61,460 bases of DNA from Mycolicibacter acidiphilus. Its GTDB lineage: Bacteria > Actinomycetota > Actinomycetes > Mycobacteriales > Mycobacteriaceae. A program made the translations under genes and the position numbers. Location: contig NZ_JAHCLR010000030.1 of NCBI RefSeq assembly GCF_018455725.1, forward strand, positions 1 to 61,460, in the 5' to 3' direction. The notes under the pieces were generated by a model. The model was not told where the DNA came from, searched no databases, and saw only the letters and a list, made by a program, of their open reading frames with translations. Below are positions 35,389 to 43,738 of the stretch, piece by piece; position 1 is the first letter of the stretch; every line of letters begins with the position of its first letter.

Positions 35389-35658
35389 TCAGCGACGCAG
35401 ACCCAGGCGCTCGATCAGCGAGCGGTAGCGTGCCACGTCGACGTTGGCCAAGTACTTCAGCAGCCGGCGACGGCGACCGACCAGCAGCAGCAGTCCGCGC
35501 CGCGAGTGGTGGTCGTGCTTGTGCTGCTTGAGGTGCTCGGTGAGGTCGGCGATCCGCTTGGTCAGCATCGCGACCTGCGCCTCGGGCGATCCGGTGTCGG
35601 TCTCGTGCAGACCGTAGCTGCCCAGGATCTCTTTTTTCTGCTCGGTGGTCAGTGCCAC
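35389..35658 (-). CDS. rpsO: 30S ribosomal protein S15
   Basis: An 89-residue protein, the normal size for S15, with the family segments [24 protein letters not shown] and [29 protein letters not shown]. It binds 16S rRNA in the platform of the small subunit. It is a single gene between ribF and pnp. The 94-bp gap towards ribF contains its promoter or a read-through region. Confidence 0.98.
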   Translation of the reverse strand: MALTTEQKKEILGSYGLHETDTGSPEAQVAMLTKRIADLTEHLKQHKHDHHSRRGLLLLVGRRRRLLKYLANVDVARYRSLIERLGLRR

Positions 35659-35752
35659 GAATACATCTCCATCTTTTCAGTCCGCGTTCATCAGCATGTC
35701 GGGCGGCCACCGCGAACCGCAGCACGCGCCGGGGAGGAAGTGTAGCAGGGTC

Positions 35753-36727
35753 TCAGTCGGCCGCGAGCAGGCCGCGGGTCCGCTCGACGTCGGTGTTCAT
35801 CACCGCGATCAGGTCGGCCACCGAGTCGAACTTCTCCTGGCTGCGGATCCGTTCGACGAAGTCCACCGCGACGTGTCGGCCGTAGAAGTCGGCGGTGCGG
35901 TCCAGGACGAACACCTCGACGGTGCGGGTGCGCCCGGAGAACGTCGGGTTGGTCCCCACCGACACCGCCGCCGGGTAGCGCTGACCGGGCGTGACGTCGC
36001 CCTTGATCGGAGCGGGCCCGAGCACGGTGAACCAGGCGGCGTAGACGCCGTCCGCTGGGACCGCCGCGTACATCGCCGGTTCCACGTTGGCGGTCGGGAA
36101 CCCCAGATCGCGCCCGCGCGCGTCGCCGCGCACCACCACCCCCTCGACCCGGTGCGGCCGGCCCAGCGCCTCGGCGGCCGCCACCATGTCGCCGGCGTCG
36201 ACGCAGGACCGGATGTAGGTGGACGAGAACGTCACCGCGCGCGAATCGTGCTGTTCGGCGACCAGCGACACCGATTGCACCCCGAAGCCGAACTGCTCAC
36301 CGGCGCGGCGCAGTGTCTCGACCGTGCCGGCGGCCTTGCGGCCGAAGGTGAAGTTCTCGCCGACGACCACCTCGACGACGTGCAGGCGTTCGACCAGCAG
36401 TTCGTGGATGTAGCGGTCCGGGGTGAGCTTCATGAAGTCGTGCGTGAACGGGATCACCAGGAACACGTCGATGCCGGCCGCCTCGACCAGTTCGGCGCGT
36501 CGGGTCAGGGTGGTCAGCTTGGCGGGATGACTGCCCGGGTACACCACCGCCATCGGATGCGGGTCGAACGTCATCAGCACCGCCGGTACGCCGTGCTCCC
36601 GGCCGGCCTTCACCGCCTGCGCGATCAACTCAGCATGGCCGCGGTGCACCCCGTCGAATACCCCGATCGTGAGCACACATCGGCCCCAGTCCGTGGGGAT
36701 GTCATCCTGCCCCCGCCACCGTTGCAC
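35753..36727 (-). CDS. ribF: Bifunctional riboflavin kinase / FAD synthetase
   Basis: A 324-residue enzyme (M. tuberculosis about 331) that makes FMN and FAD from riboflavin. The N-terminal nucleotidyltransferase domain has LTIGVFDGVHRGH and YIRSCVDAGDMVAAAEALGRPH; the C-terminal kinase domain has RGRDLGFPTAN and the NPTF segment. GTG 36727 (VQRWRGQDDIP) matches the known N-terminus. Longer in-frame starts would run into sirR. It is divergent from sirR with only 25 bp between them. FAD supply is relevant to the many flavoenzymes nearby. Confidence 0.96.
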   Translation of the reverse strand: MQRWRGQDDIPTDWGRCVLTIGVFDGVHRGHAELIAQAVKAGREHGVPAVLMTFDPHPMAVVYPGSHPAKLTTLTRRAELVEAAGIDVFLVIPFTHDFMKLTPDRYIHELLVERLHVVEVVVGENFTFGRKAAGTVETLRRAGEQFGFGVQSVSLVAEQHDSRAVTFSSTYIRSCVDAGDMVAAAEALGRPHRVEGVVVRGDARGRDLGFPTANVEPAMYAAVPADGVYAAWFTVLGPAPIKGDVTPGQRYPAAVSVGTNPTFSGRTRTVEVFVLDRTADFYGRHVAVDFVERIRSQEKFDSVADLIAVMNTDVERTRGLLAAD

Positions 36728-36752
36728 GCGTGTAAGCCTAAACTGTCGGGTT
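36728..36752. promoter_or_regulatory. 25-bp ribF-sirR divergent start region
   Basis: The two GTG starts are only 25 bp apart, so promoters must overlap the coding ends. It contains GCCTAAA (36745-ish region), which resembles half of a DtxR-family metal-repressor box (TTTAGG/CCTAAA). An autoregulatory site for SirR is possible, but the other half is not clear. Confidence 0.3.
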
Positions 36753-37442
36753 GTGAGCCCTCGTGAGCAGTCTGCTGGGCTGAGCACGGTCGCTCAGGAC
36801 TATCTGAAGGTGATCTGGACCGCCCAGGAATGGTCGCCGGACAGGGTGAGCACGAAGATGCTCGCCGAGAAGATCGGCGTGTCGGCCAGCACCGCATCGG
36901 AGTCGATCCGCAAATTGGCCGATCAGGGGCTGGTCGACCACGAGAAATACGGCGCGGTGACGCTGACCGACGAGGGTCGACGGGCCGCGTTGACGATGGT
37001 GCGCCGGCACCGGCTGCTGGAGACGTTTCTGGTGCGCGAACTCGGCTACAGCTGGGATGAGGTGCACGACGAGGCCGAGGTGCTCGAGCACGCCGTCTCC
37101 GATCAGCTGATGGCCCGCATCGACGCGAAACTGGGCTTCCCGCAGCGCGACCCGCACGGCGATCCGATCCCGGCGCCGGACGGGCAGGTGCCCGCTCCCC
37201 CGGCCCGTCAGCTGTGGGACTGCGCCGACGCGGAGACCGGGACGGTGGCCCGCATCTCCGACGCCGACCCGGAGATGCTGCGCTACTTCGACCAGGTCGG
37301 GATCAGTCTGGACTCCCGGCTGCGCGTGCTGGCCCGCCGCGAGTTCGCCGGGATGATCTCGGTGGCGATCACCGCGGCCGACGGCACCGACAGCACCGTC
37401 GACCTGGGCAGCCCTGCCGCACAGTCGATCTGGGTGGTCTGA
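36753..37442 (+). CDS. sirR: DtxR-family metal-dependent regulator SirR/MntR
   Basis: A 229-residue regulator (M. tuberculosis Rv2788, about 228). It has an N-terminal winged helix (MLAEKIGVSASTASESIRKL, residues about 26-45), a dimerisation/metal domain with RRHRLLETFLVRELGYSWDEVHDEAEVLEHAVSD, and a C-terminal SH3-like domain. With Mn or Fe bound, such proteins repress metal-uptake genes; Rv2788 has been described as manganese-responsive MntR. GTG 36753 gives the expected length. It ends before a strong hairpin at 37479-37511. Confidence 0.94.
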   Translation: MSPREQSAGLSTVAQDYLKVIWTAQEWSPDRVSTKMLAEKIGVSASTASESIRKLADQGLVDHEKYGAVTLTDEGRRAALTMVRRHRLLETFLVRELGYSWDEVHDEAEVLEHAVSDQLMARIDAKLGFPQRDPHGDPIPAPDGQVPAPPARQLWDCADAETGTVARISDADPEMLRYFDQVGISLDSRLRVLARREFAGMISVAITAADGTDSTVDLGSPAAQSIWVV

Positions 37443-37478
37443 GCGCCACTTCCGGTGACACCGCGTTGACTGTGCACT

Positions 37479-37511
37479 CAGGGCGGCGACTGTCGGCGTG
37501 TCGCCGCCCTG
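37479..37511. terminator. Strong bidirectional hairpin, 12-bp perfect stem
   Basis: CAGGGCGGCGAC and GTCGCCGCCCTG pair perfectly around a 9-base loop, between the convergent sirR (+) and the PF10118 gene (-). It is the clearest terminator-like structure in the window and lacks a T-run on either side. Confidence 0.75.
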
Positions 37512-37520
37512 GTCGCAATC

Positions 37521-38411
37521 TCAACGCAGATGGTCGGCGAGTTGCCCGTCCGCCCCGAACAGTTCGGCCTGCCATTTCGTGACCAGGCCGGCGGTGTCGA
37601 TCTGGTCGGGGTGGAAGTCCCGCCGCTTGAACGGCCGCATGTCGCCGTAGAACCCCTGCCACATCGGGTTGCGCAGCATCTGCACCGTCTCCCGCAGGAT
37701 GCGAACCGGCTTGCGACGCCCCTCTTTGTCGGTGGTGGCGATCGACACCCAGGCGAAGAACACCAGGATCGGGATGCCACAGTTCTGCGCGAACCGCATC
37801 CAGCGGATGCGCGTCGACTCGGGTACGCCGACGGCGCGGTAGACGTCGAACGCCACCGACTTGTGCTCCAACTCCTCCAATGCGTGCCAGTTCAGCAGGT
37901 TGCGAATCTCCGGGTCGTACATCATCGCCTGCACACCGGGCCGTTTCAGGATGTTCTCCGCCCACACCGCGGTGAAGTGTTCAGCGGCCACGGTGAACCC
38001 CAGGAAGAAGTGCCGCAGCCGGGGCAACCGATCCGGGTCGGGGTACTGCTTGTCGAGGAACTTCTCCATCCGCTCGGTGGACTGCAGCAGATACTCGAAC
38101 CACGCGGTGGGATAACCCATCGCCGTGAGCTGTTCGTTGAGCTCACGATGCTGCAGCCCGTGCGTTTTCTCCTGCCCGATGAATCCGGCCACCCGCTTGC
38201 GCAGGTCCGGGTCGGCGATCCGGTCCTGGTAGCGGCGTACCGACCGGACGAAGATGTCTTCTCCGGGCGGGAAGATCGCCGACAGGATCGCCACCAGGTG
38301 GCTGAACACCATGTTGCCGTCGGCGAAGTATTTGTCCGTCGGGGCCTGCGTGTCGAACCCGAAGCTGAGTCGCCGCACCGCCGGATACGACACATCACGG
38401 GAAGCCGTCAT
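37521..38411 (-). CDS. PF10118-type protein; proposed diiron oxygenase (orphan copy D)
   Basis: A 296-residue protein. Potential ligands are Glu51 (PPGE), Glu81/His84 (GQEKTH), Glu144 (AEHFTA) and His176-Glu180-His183 (WHALEELEH), with a hydrophobic helix at about 207-226 and FHPDQ near the C-terminus. It is the most divergent of the four copies: it lacks the typical N-terminal VPGE segment and has no reductase beside it. It lies downstream of an AraC regulator and shares a 41-bp upstream element with the P450 operon, so it may act in that pathway and borrow a reductase. Confidence 0.83.
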   Translation of the reverse strand: MTASRDVSYPAVRRLSFGFDTQAPTDKYFADGNMVFSHLVAILSAIFPPGEDIFVRSVRRYQDRIADPDLRKRVAGFIGQEKTHGLQHRELNEQLTAMGYPTAWFEYLLQSTERMEKFLDKQYPDPDRLPRLRHFFLGFTVAAEHFTAVWAENILKRPGVQAMMYDPEIRNLLNWHALEELEHKSVAFDVYRAVGVPESTRIRWMRFAQNCGIPILVFFAWVSIATTDKEGRRKPVRILRETVQMLRNPMWQGFYGDMRPFKRRDFHPDQIDTAGLVTKWQAELFGADGQLADHLR

Positions 38412-38441
38412 GGTTCCACTCTGATCGAGGTCCGGGACGGA

Positions 38442-38482
38442 CGGAATGCACGAACCGGACAGCTATTTGACCGGATCGGACA
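38442..38482 (-). promoter_or_regulatory. 41-bp AraC-type element, copy 1
   Basis: On the minus strand it reads TGTCCGA, 5 variable bases, TCAAATAGC, TGTCCGG, then TTCGTGCATTCCG. It ends 31 bp upstream of the PF10118 gene start (38411). The copy at 43739-43779 is identical in 29 contiguous bases plus the outer TGTCCGA. The two TGTCCG repeats start 21 bp apart, two helical turns, as in AraC/XylS-family sites. The adjacent AraC gene (38489-39526) is the natural candidate binder. Confidence 0.75.
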
Positions 38483-38488
38483 CCCCCG

Positions 38489-39526
38489 TCAGGTTCTGCT
38501 GCGCCGGTGCCGACTCGGCGGTGTGCCGGTGCACCGACTGAACGCCCGAGTGAAGGCGGCGGTCTCCGAATAACCGAGCTGACGGGCGGTCTGCTCGACC
38601 GTGAGCCCGGACTCCAGCAGCGCCACCGCCAGCGTCATCCGCACCTCGTCGACCAGTGCCCGGTAGCTGGTGTGCTCGGCCGTCAACCGCCGATGCAGAG
38701 TGCGTTCGGTGACGCAGAATTCGGTGGCGATATCGGCCATCGACGGAAGCCGGCCGGGATCGCGGACCAGCCGAGCGCGGACCTGGGCGGCCATCCCGCG
38801 GCGCTGCCGGCGCGCCTGGAGCAGTTCCTCACACTGCTGTACGCACACCTGCGCGGTCGCGGCGTCGGCGGCCGGCATCGCTTGCGCCAGCACCTCATTG
38901 GGGACGGTGATGGCACTGCGGGTCGATGAGGTGTCGATCTCGATCAGCAGCCCCGGGAAATTGAGTCGTTCCAGGGGAACGTCGATGCCGGGCAGTTCCA
39001 CCGTGATCGGCGTTGCCGATTCCAGTTGCCCGATCAGCAACGGCACCATGTTGAGCAGCGCGAACAGGTCTCGTTCCAGCATGAACGCCCGCACATCGGC
39101 GGGCACCTGGGTGTCATCGAACTCGATGACGGCACCGGCGGCGGTGTCGCAGCGGGTGACGCGAAGAAACGTCGACGACAGTGTCGCGTAGCGGCACGCG
39201 ATGTTGACGGCGTCGCCCCAGGTCGGGCTGGCGAGCAGGGCGTAGCCGAGGATGCCCATGTTGGCGAAGTTGTACTGAACACCCACCGCGCGGGCGAAAC
39301 CGTGTGAATCGTCCACGCGGCCAAGGATGTTGCGCAGGATCGTCAGTTCCTGCCCGGCCTGCACCTCGGTGGCACTGTTCGCGATGTCCGCCGGCGACAG
39401 GTCGGTGCCGGCCAGACAGTCCTCGACCGACACGCCGTAGCAGCGGGCCGCCTCGACCAGGTGCCGGCTGGTGGCCACCGGTCGCGGCACATCCCAGTCG
39501 GCCCCGGTCACCACGTGTCCGAACAT
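38489..39526 (-). CDS. AraC-family transcriptional regulator
   Basis: A 345-residue regulator. The N-terminal region (about 20-210) resembles the arabinose-binding-like domain of OruR/ArgR-type AraC proteins (YNFANMGILGYALLASPTWGDAV). The C-terminal domain has two helix-turn-helix units: SMADIATEFCVTERTLHRRL and TVEQTARQLGYSETAAFTRAF. It lies immediately upstream of, and on the same strand as, the PF10118 gene. A repeated 41-bp element upstream of that gene and of the P450 operon suggests it activates both. Confidence 0.88.
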   Translation of the reverse strand: MFGHVVTGADWDVPRPVATSRHLVEAARCYGVSVEDCLAGTDLSPADIANSATEVQAGQELTILRNILGRVDDSHGFARAVGVQYNFANMGILGYALLASPTWGDAVNIACRYATLSSTFLRVTRCDTAAGAVIEFDDTQVPADVRAFMLERDLFALLNMVPLLIGQLESATPITVELPGIDVPLERLNFPGLLIEIDTSSTRSAITVPNEVLAQAMPAADAATAQVCVQQCEELLQARRQRRGMAAQVRARLVRDPGRLPSMADIATEFCVTERTLHRRLTAEHTSYRALVDEVRMTLAVALLESGLTVEQTARQLGYSETAAFTRAFSRCTGTPPSRHRRSRT

Positions 39527-39568
39527 ATCAATCCAGACGGTCCCCGCAACGCGATTTAGGATGCACCG

Positions 39569-40000
39569 ATGGCCAAACTCGAACTCTCCCGCGACCTGTC
39601 GCTACCCCAGGACCGGGCGTGGGAACACGCCTCGGACCTCGCAGCCCTCGGCGACTGGCTGTCCCTGCATCAGGGATGGCGCTGCGAACTGCCCGACGAA
39701 CTCGCCGTCGGCACGACGCTGGTCGGGGTGGCCGGCGCCAAGGGCATGCGCAACCGGGTCACCTGGACGATCCGTGAGTTCGACCCGCCAAGGCTGCTGG
39801 AGCTCACCGGCAAAGGGGTCGGTGGCACCAAGTACGGGCTCTCGCTGGCGATCGCCCCCGCCGCGGCGGGCTCTCGCTTCACACTGCGACTGGACATGGG
39901 GGGCGCACCGCTGTTCGGTCCCATCGGGGCCACCGCCGCCCGCGCCGTCAAAGGCGACATCGAGGATTCGGTCAAGCGGTTCGAGGCGCTGTATGCCTGA
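39569..40000 (+). CDS. SRPBCC-fold protein, Rv0910-like
   Basis: A 143-residue START-like protein: MAKLELSRDLSLPQDRAWEHASDLAALGDWL, a glycine-rich middle, and a closing helix (VKGDIEDSVKRFEALY). It resembles the Rv0910 family, some members of which are described as toxins of toxin-antitoxin pairs, but no partner antitoxin gene is adjacent here. It is divergent from araC (42-bp gap). A ligand-binding role is equally possible. Confidence 0.72.
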   Translation: MAKLELSRDLSLPQDRAWEHASDLAALGDWLSLHQGWRCELPDELAVGTTLVGVAGAKGMRNRVTWTIREFDPPRLLELTGKGVGGTKYGLSLAIAPAAAGSRFTLRLDMGGAPLFGPIGATAARAVKGDIEDSVKRFEALYA

Positions 40001-40026
40001 GCCCGATGCAGCGCCTTGATCGGCGT

Positions 40027-40040
40027 GCTGGCATACCAGC
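40027..40040. terminator. Short hairpin GCTGG-CATA-CCAGC
   Basis: A perfect 5-bp stem lies in the 71-bp gap between the convergent SRPBCC gene (+) and monooxygenase gene (-). It is a modest terminator candidate. Confidence 0.35.
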
Positions 40041-40071
40041 GAGTACGCCTAGACGGGAACCGTATCGGTAG

Positions 40072-41565
40072 TCATTGCTCCTGGTCACAACTCCCGACAC
40101 CAGCCCGGCTTTCTTCCAACGTGTGAATCTCGTAGTCACCCGCGGCCGGTGTCGCGGCCAGCCGCTGCAGGTACGCGTTCGGCGTCCACGGCCACAGTTC
40201 GGGCAGTCCCTCCGCGCCCAGATACCAGCTGGTGCACCCGGTCGCCCACACGGTGCCCGGCATCGCGGCACGCATGTCCGCATTGAACTGCTCGGTGGCC
40301 GCTTCAGTGGGTGCGACGGTGTCGAATTCGGCGTCGCACCACCGTTGGATCCAGCGCCGAATGTGTCCGGCCTGCGCTTCGGCGATGGCGGTCAGCGAGT
40401 AGTTGCCGACCGGGCTGTGCGGGCCGATCAGCATGAAGAAGTTCGGGAATCCCGGTAGCGCCACCCCCAGATGCGCTTTCGGTCCGCGCTTCCACAGTTG
40501 CTCCACGGTGCGCCCGTCGTCAGCGGTGATCGTCATCGGCCGCATGAATGCGTAGGCGTCGAAACCCGTTGCGAGCACGATGACATCCACTTCGTGCAGG
40601 ACGCCGTCGGCGGTGACGATGCCCTGCGACTCGACGCGGTCGATCGCGGCGTCGACCAGGTGCACGTTGGGTCGCTGCACGGCCCGGTAGAAGTCGGGTG
40701 AGATCACCAGCCGCCGGCACATCGGCTGGTAGTCGGGGGTGAGCCGGCGGCGCAGCACCGGATCGCGGACGGTGCGCAGATTCAGCCGACACGCACCGCC
40801 GAGCAGTCGGCGACGCCAGCCCGGCTCGACCAGCGCCCGCGCGAAGAACTCGAACGCCCGGTGATAGCCGCGGTAGGCGGCGGTGTCCAGCACCGGCATC
40901 CGGCGGTGCAGTCCCGCGGTCCAGCGCCGGTAGTCCGGATTGGGCAGCGGCAGCACCCATTGCGCGCTGCGCTGGAACAGCTCCAGCCGGCTGACGCTGT
41001 CGACCAGCCCGCAGACCAGCTGCACCCCGGTCGATCCGGTGCCGATCACCGCGACCCGTTTGCCGGTCAGGTCGACACGATGGTCGAAGCGGGCCGAATG
41101 CATCACCGGGCCGGCGAAATCGGCCAGCCCGGCGATGTCCGGTGTTCGCGGTTCCCGCAGCACCCCGGCGGCACAGATCAAGAAGTCATGCGCCACCGTC
41201 TCGCCCGCACCGGTGGTCAATCGCCACTGCCTCCCGTCGAAGACCACGTCAGTGACCTCGACACCGAAGCGGATCACCTCCCGCACACCGTGCGCGTCAG
41301 TCGCCCACCGGAAGTAGTCGAAGATCTCTCCCCCCGGTGAGAACAACTTGGTCCAGTCCGGGTTGACCGCGAACGTGAACTGGTAGAAGCGGGATGGCAC
41401 ATCGCAGGACAGTCCCGGATAGGTGTTGTCCCGCCAGGTCCCGCCGACCTCCTGCGCCTTCTCGTAGATCGTCACATCGTCGATTCCGGCCTGCCGCAAC
41501 ATGATCGCCTGGCACAGTCCCGACATGCCGGCGCCGACGATCCCGACCGAGGGCAGGCGTTTCAT
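40072..41565 (-). CDS. Flavin-containing monooxygenase, BVMO-like with altered fingerprint
   Basis: A 497-residue FAD/NADPH monooxygenase with GAGMSGL (residues 11-17), GGTW, YPGLSCDVPS and a second Rossmann motif GTGSTG. The BVMO fingerprint reads FAGPVMHSARFD (Phe150-Phe160), with Phe in place of the usual Trp. It could be a BVMO variant or a related N/S- or C-hydroxylating enzyme. The ATG overlaps the SDR stop (ATGA), so P450, SDR and this enzyme form one coupled operon. This order suggests hydroxylation, oxidation to ketone, then oxygen insertion. Confidence 0.87.
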   Translation of the reverse strand: MKRLPSVGIVGAGMSGLCQAIMLRQAGIDDVTIYEKAQEVGGTWRDNTYPGLSCDVPSRFYQFTFAVNPDWTKLFSPGGEIFDYFRWATDAHGVREVIRFGVEVTDVVFDGRQWRLTTGAGETVAHDFLICAAGVLREPRTPDIAGLADFAGPVMHSARFDHRVDLTGKRVAVIGTGSTGVQLVCGLVDSVSRLELFQRSAQWVLPLPNPDYRRWTAGLHRRMPVLDTAAYRGYHRAFEFFARALVEPGWRRRLLGGACRLNLRTVRDPVLRRRLTPDYQPMCRRLVISPDFYRAVQRPNVHLVDAAIDRVESQGIVTADGVLHEVDVIVLATGFDAYAFMRPMTITADDGRTVEQLWKRGPKAHLGVALPGFPNFFMLIGPHSPVGNYSLTAIAEAQAGHIRRWIQRWCDAEFDTVAPTEAATEQFNADMRAAMPGTVWATGCTSWYLGAEGLPELWPWTPNAYLQRLAATPAAGDYEIHTLEESRAGVGSCDQEQ

Positions 41566-42395
41566 GCGTGGCCCCGGTCGGCTTGCGCGACGGCGCGTCG
41601 CATACTCGGCCAGCCGGCCAGTAACCGATCGCCGAGCAGCAGCGGGGTTCGCAGGTCCACCAGCAGTGGAACCCAGCCTGGCGCGTACACCCTTCGGGCT
41701 CGGCGGCGGATGCCGGCGGTGATCGCGGCGGCGGCCCGCTCGACCGGGATCGGCCGGCCCAGTCCGGGCAGGCCCGCCAGCACCGCCCCGATTCCGGAGC
41801 GCTCCAGCATGTCCCGCGCCAGTCCGGTGTCGACCAGCCCGAAATAGCCGATCCCCACACCGATTCCGGTACCGCCCAACTCGACGCGCAGCGACCGCAC
41901 CAGCGACTCCACCCCCGCCTTGGCGGCCATGTACCCGCTGACCGTCGGACCCGGGATCACCGCGCCGATCGAAGCCACCGCCAGCAGGTAACCGCGACGC
42001 CGCCGCAGGTACGGCAGTGCCGCGTGCGCGGTGTGGAACACGCCCACCAGGTTGACGTCGATCACTCGGCGCCAGTCGTCGGGGTCGACTGCCGCGACGG
42101 TCGCTGCGGGGCCGGCGATGCCGGCGTTGGCCACCACCACGTCCAGGCCGTCGAAGCGTTCCGCGACGGTGGCACAGGCGGCCGTCATCTCCTCCGCGGA
42201 GGTCACATCGGCGGCGACAGCCATTGCGCTGTCCCCGAGTTCGGCGGCCAGCCGCTGTGCGGCATCGAGATCCCGGTCGACGATCGCCACCCGGGCCCCG
42301 CAGCTGACCAACTGGCGGGCCACCTGTGCACCGATGCCCTGTGCGCCGCCGGTGATCAGAATCGTCTTGCCCGCCAGGCGGTTCGCGCCTCTCAT
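41562..42395 (-). CDS. Short-chain dehydrogenase/reductase of the P450 operon
   Basis: A 277-residue SDR: TGGAQGIG (about residues 14-21), ANAGIAG, and catalytic YMAAK. Its C-terminal region (about 220-277) resembles that of the SDR at 16530-17399. Both ends overlap neighbours by ATGA, so it is tightly coupled to the P450 and the monooxygenase. It likely oxidises the alcohol made by the P450 to a ketone for the monooxygenase; that order is inferred. Confidence 0.87.
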   Translation of the reverse strand: MRGANRLAGKTILITGGAQGIGAQVARQLVSCGARVAIVDRDLDAAQRLAAELGDSAMAVAADVTSAEEMTAACATVAERFDGLDVVVANAGIAGPAATVAAVDPDDWRRVIDVNLVGVFHTAHAALPYLRRRRGYLLAVASIGAVIPGPTVSGYMAAKAGVESLVRSLRVELGGTGIGVGIGYFGLVDTGLARDMLERSGIGAVLAGLPGLGRPIPVERAAAAITAGIRRRARRVYAPGWVPLLVDLRTPLLLGDRLLAGWPSMRRAVAQADRGHA

Positions 42396-43708
42396 GTCGC
42401 CGGCCTGGCCCGCACCGGCACCGAGACCGGCCCCTGCAGCGACGGCGTGGTCCCCCACCGCACCGGGCCGGCCAGTTCCAGGCCGTCGACGTGGTCGAGC
42501 AGGTGGTCGACGGCGGTGATGACCTCCAGCCGGGCCAGGTGCGCCCCGAGGCAGAAGTGGATGCCGTGCCCGAATGCCAGGTGCCCGACGGTGGGCCGGT
42601 GGATGTCGAAGTCGTCGGGGCGGGCGAACCTGGCCGGATCACGGTTGGCCGAAGCGTAGAACAGCACCACCCGGGCACCACGCGGAATCACCGTGTCGCC
42701 CACCGGGTGGTCGACGGTGGTGGTCCGCGCGACCCACTGCACCGGGGAGCCCCAGCGCGCGGTCTCCTCCACCGCCGCCGGCAGCAGGCTGCGGTCGGCC
42801 CGCAGTTCGGCGAACAGGTCCGGGTCCTGCGCCAGCCGCATCAGCAGCATCCCCAGCAGGTTGGTGGTGGTCTCGTTGCCGGCCACCAGGATCAGCACGG
42901 CGTAGAAGAACGCCTCCGCATCGGAGATCTCACCGTCACCGACCGCCGCGCACAGCCGGTCCAGCAGTTCGGTTCCGGAACCGCCTGCGCGCCTGCGGAG
43001 TTCGGTCGTCACGTAACTGCGATAGCCCAGGTAGGCGGGCAGCGCCGAGCGCAGCAGCGTCAGCACCTCGCGGACGGATCGGGGGCTGAAGATCTCGGCG
43101 AATTGATCGGAGACGGCCCGGAATTGGTCCCACTGGTCGCGCGGTACGCCGAGCAGGTGAGCGATGACGTTGATCGGCAGCGGGATCGTCAGTGCCGGAA
43201 CCATGTCGACCACCGCACCGCCGTGCAACCGGCTCACCCCGTCCGCGGCCAGCGCCCGGATCTCGGAGGTCAGCGAACCGACCGTCTTCTTGCTGAACAT
43301 CGACTGGGTGACCTTGCGCAACCGGTCGTGGTCGGGTGGGTCGGTGACGATCATCGCCGGGCCCGGCGTGGCGCGCAGCATGATTCCCGAGGCCGACGAG
43401 AACGTCTGGTAGTCGCGTGCGGCGGTGTGCACGTCGTCGTAACGGCCCAGCATCCACACGTCCAGGCGTTCGTTGACGACCACCGGATGTCGGCGGATGC
43501 GCTCGAAGTCCGGGTAGGGGTTCGCGATGCTCCGCGGCAGCGTCGGGTCGAACGTGCTGCGCGACACAGCGTCCGGAGCCCGCCGGGCGCGGGGGCGGCG
43601 CAGATCCCGGTAGGTGCCGACGACAACGGGCCGCCCCAGTTCGGAGACCGCAGCACGGAGGGCGCCGGCGATGGCTCGCGGCGGCGGGTGCAGCAGATCG
43701 GTGGGCAT
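42392..43708 (-). CDS. Cytochrome P450
   Basis: A 438-residue bacterial P450. The I-helix oxygen-activation motif is AGNETT, the K-helix ExxR is EETAR, and the heme-binding loop is FGHGIHFCLGAHLAR with Cys386. It hydroxylates an unknown, probably hydrophobic substrate and needs a ferredoxin and reductase, none of which is adjacent. It is the first gene of the P450-SDR-monooxygenase operon, preceded by the 41-bp element shared with the PF10118 gene. The subfamily cannot be assigned here. Confidence 0.93.
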   Translation of the reverse strand: MPTDLLHPPPRAIAGALRAAVSELGRPVVVGTYRDLRRPRARRAPDAVSRSTFDPTLPRSIANPYPDFERIRRHPVVVNERLDVWMLGRYDDVHTAARDYQTFSSASGIMLRATPGPAMIVTDPPDHDRLRKVTQSMFSKKTVGSLTSEIRALAADGVSRLHGGAVVDMVPALTIPLPINVIAHLLGVPRDQWDQFRAVSDQFAEIFSPRSVREVLTLLRSALPAYLGYRSYVTTELRRRAGGSGTELLDRLCAAVGDGEISDAEAFFYAVLILVAGNETTTNLLGMLLMRLAQDPDLFAELRADRSLLPAAVEETARWGSPVQWVARTTTVDHPVGDTVIPRGARVVLFYASANRDPARFARPDDFDIHRPTVGHLAFGHGIHFCLGAHLARLEVITAVDHLLDHVDGLELAGPVRWGTTPSLQGPVSVPVRARPAT

Positions 43709-43738
43709 ACGTCAACGCTAGGCTCGACGGCCGCTGCG

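Noticed and set aside
39569-40000. Toxin of a toxin-antitoxin pair (Rv0910-like)
   Set aside because: No antitoxin-like gene is adjacent, and a similar SRPBCC gene lies inside a metabolic operon, so a ligand-binding role is at least as likely.
40072-42681. A single 869-codon open frame suggesting a giant fusion ahead of the monooxygenase
   Set aside because: The upstream portion is out of frame with the well-supported SDR and P450 genes and has arginine-rich, non-protein-like composition. The true start is ATG 41565.
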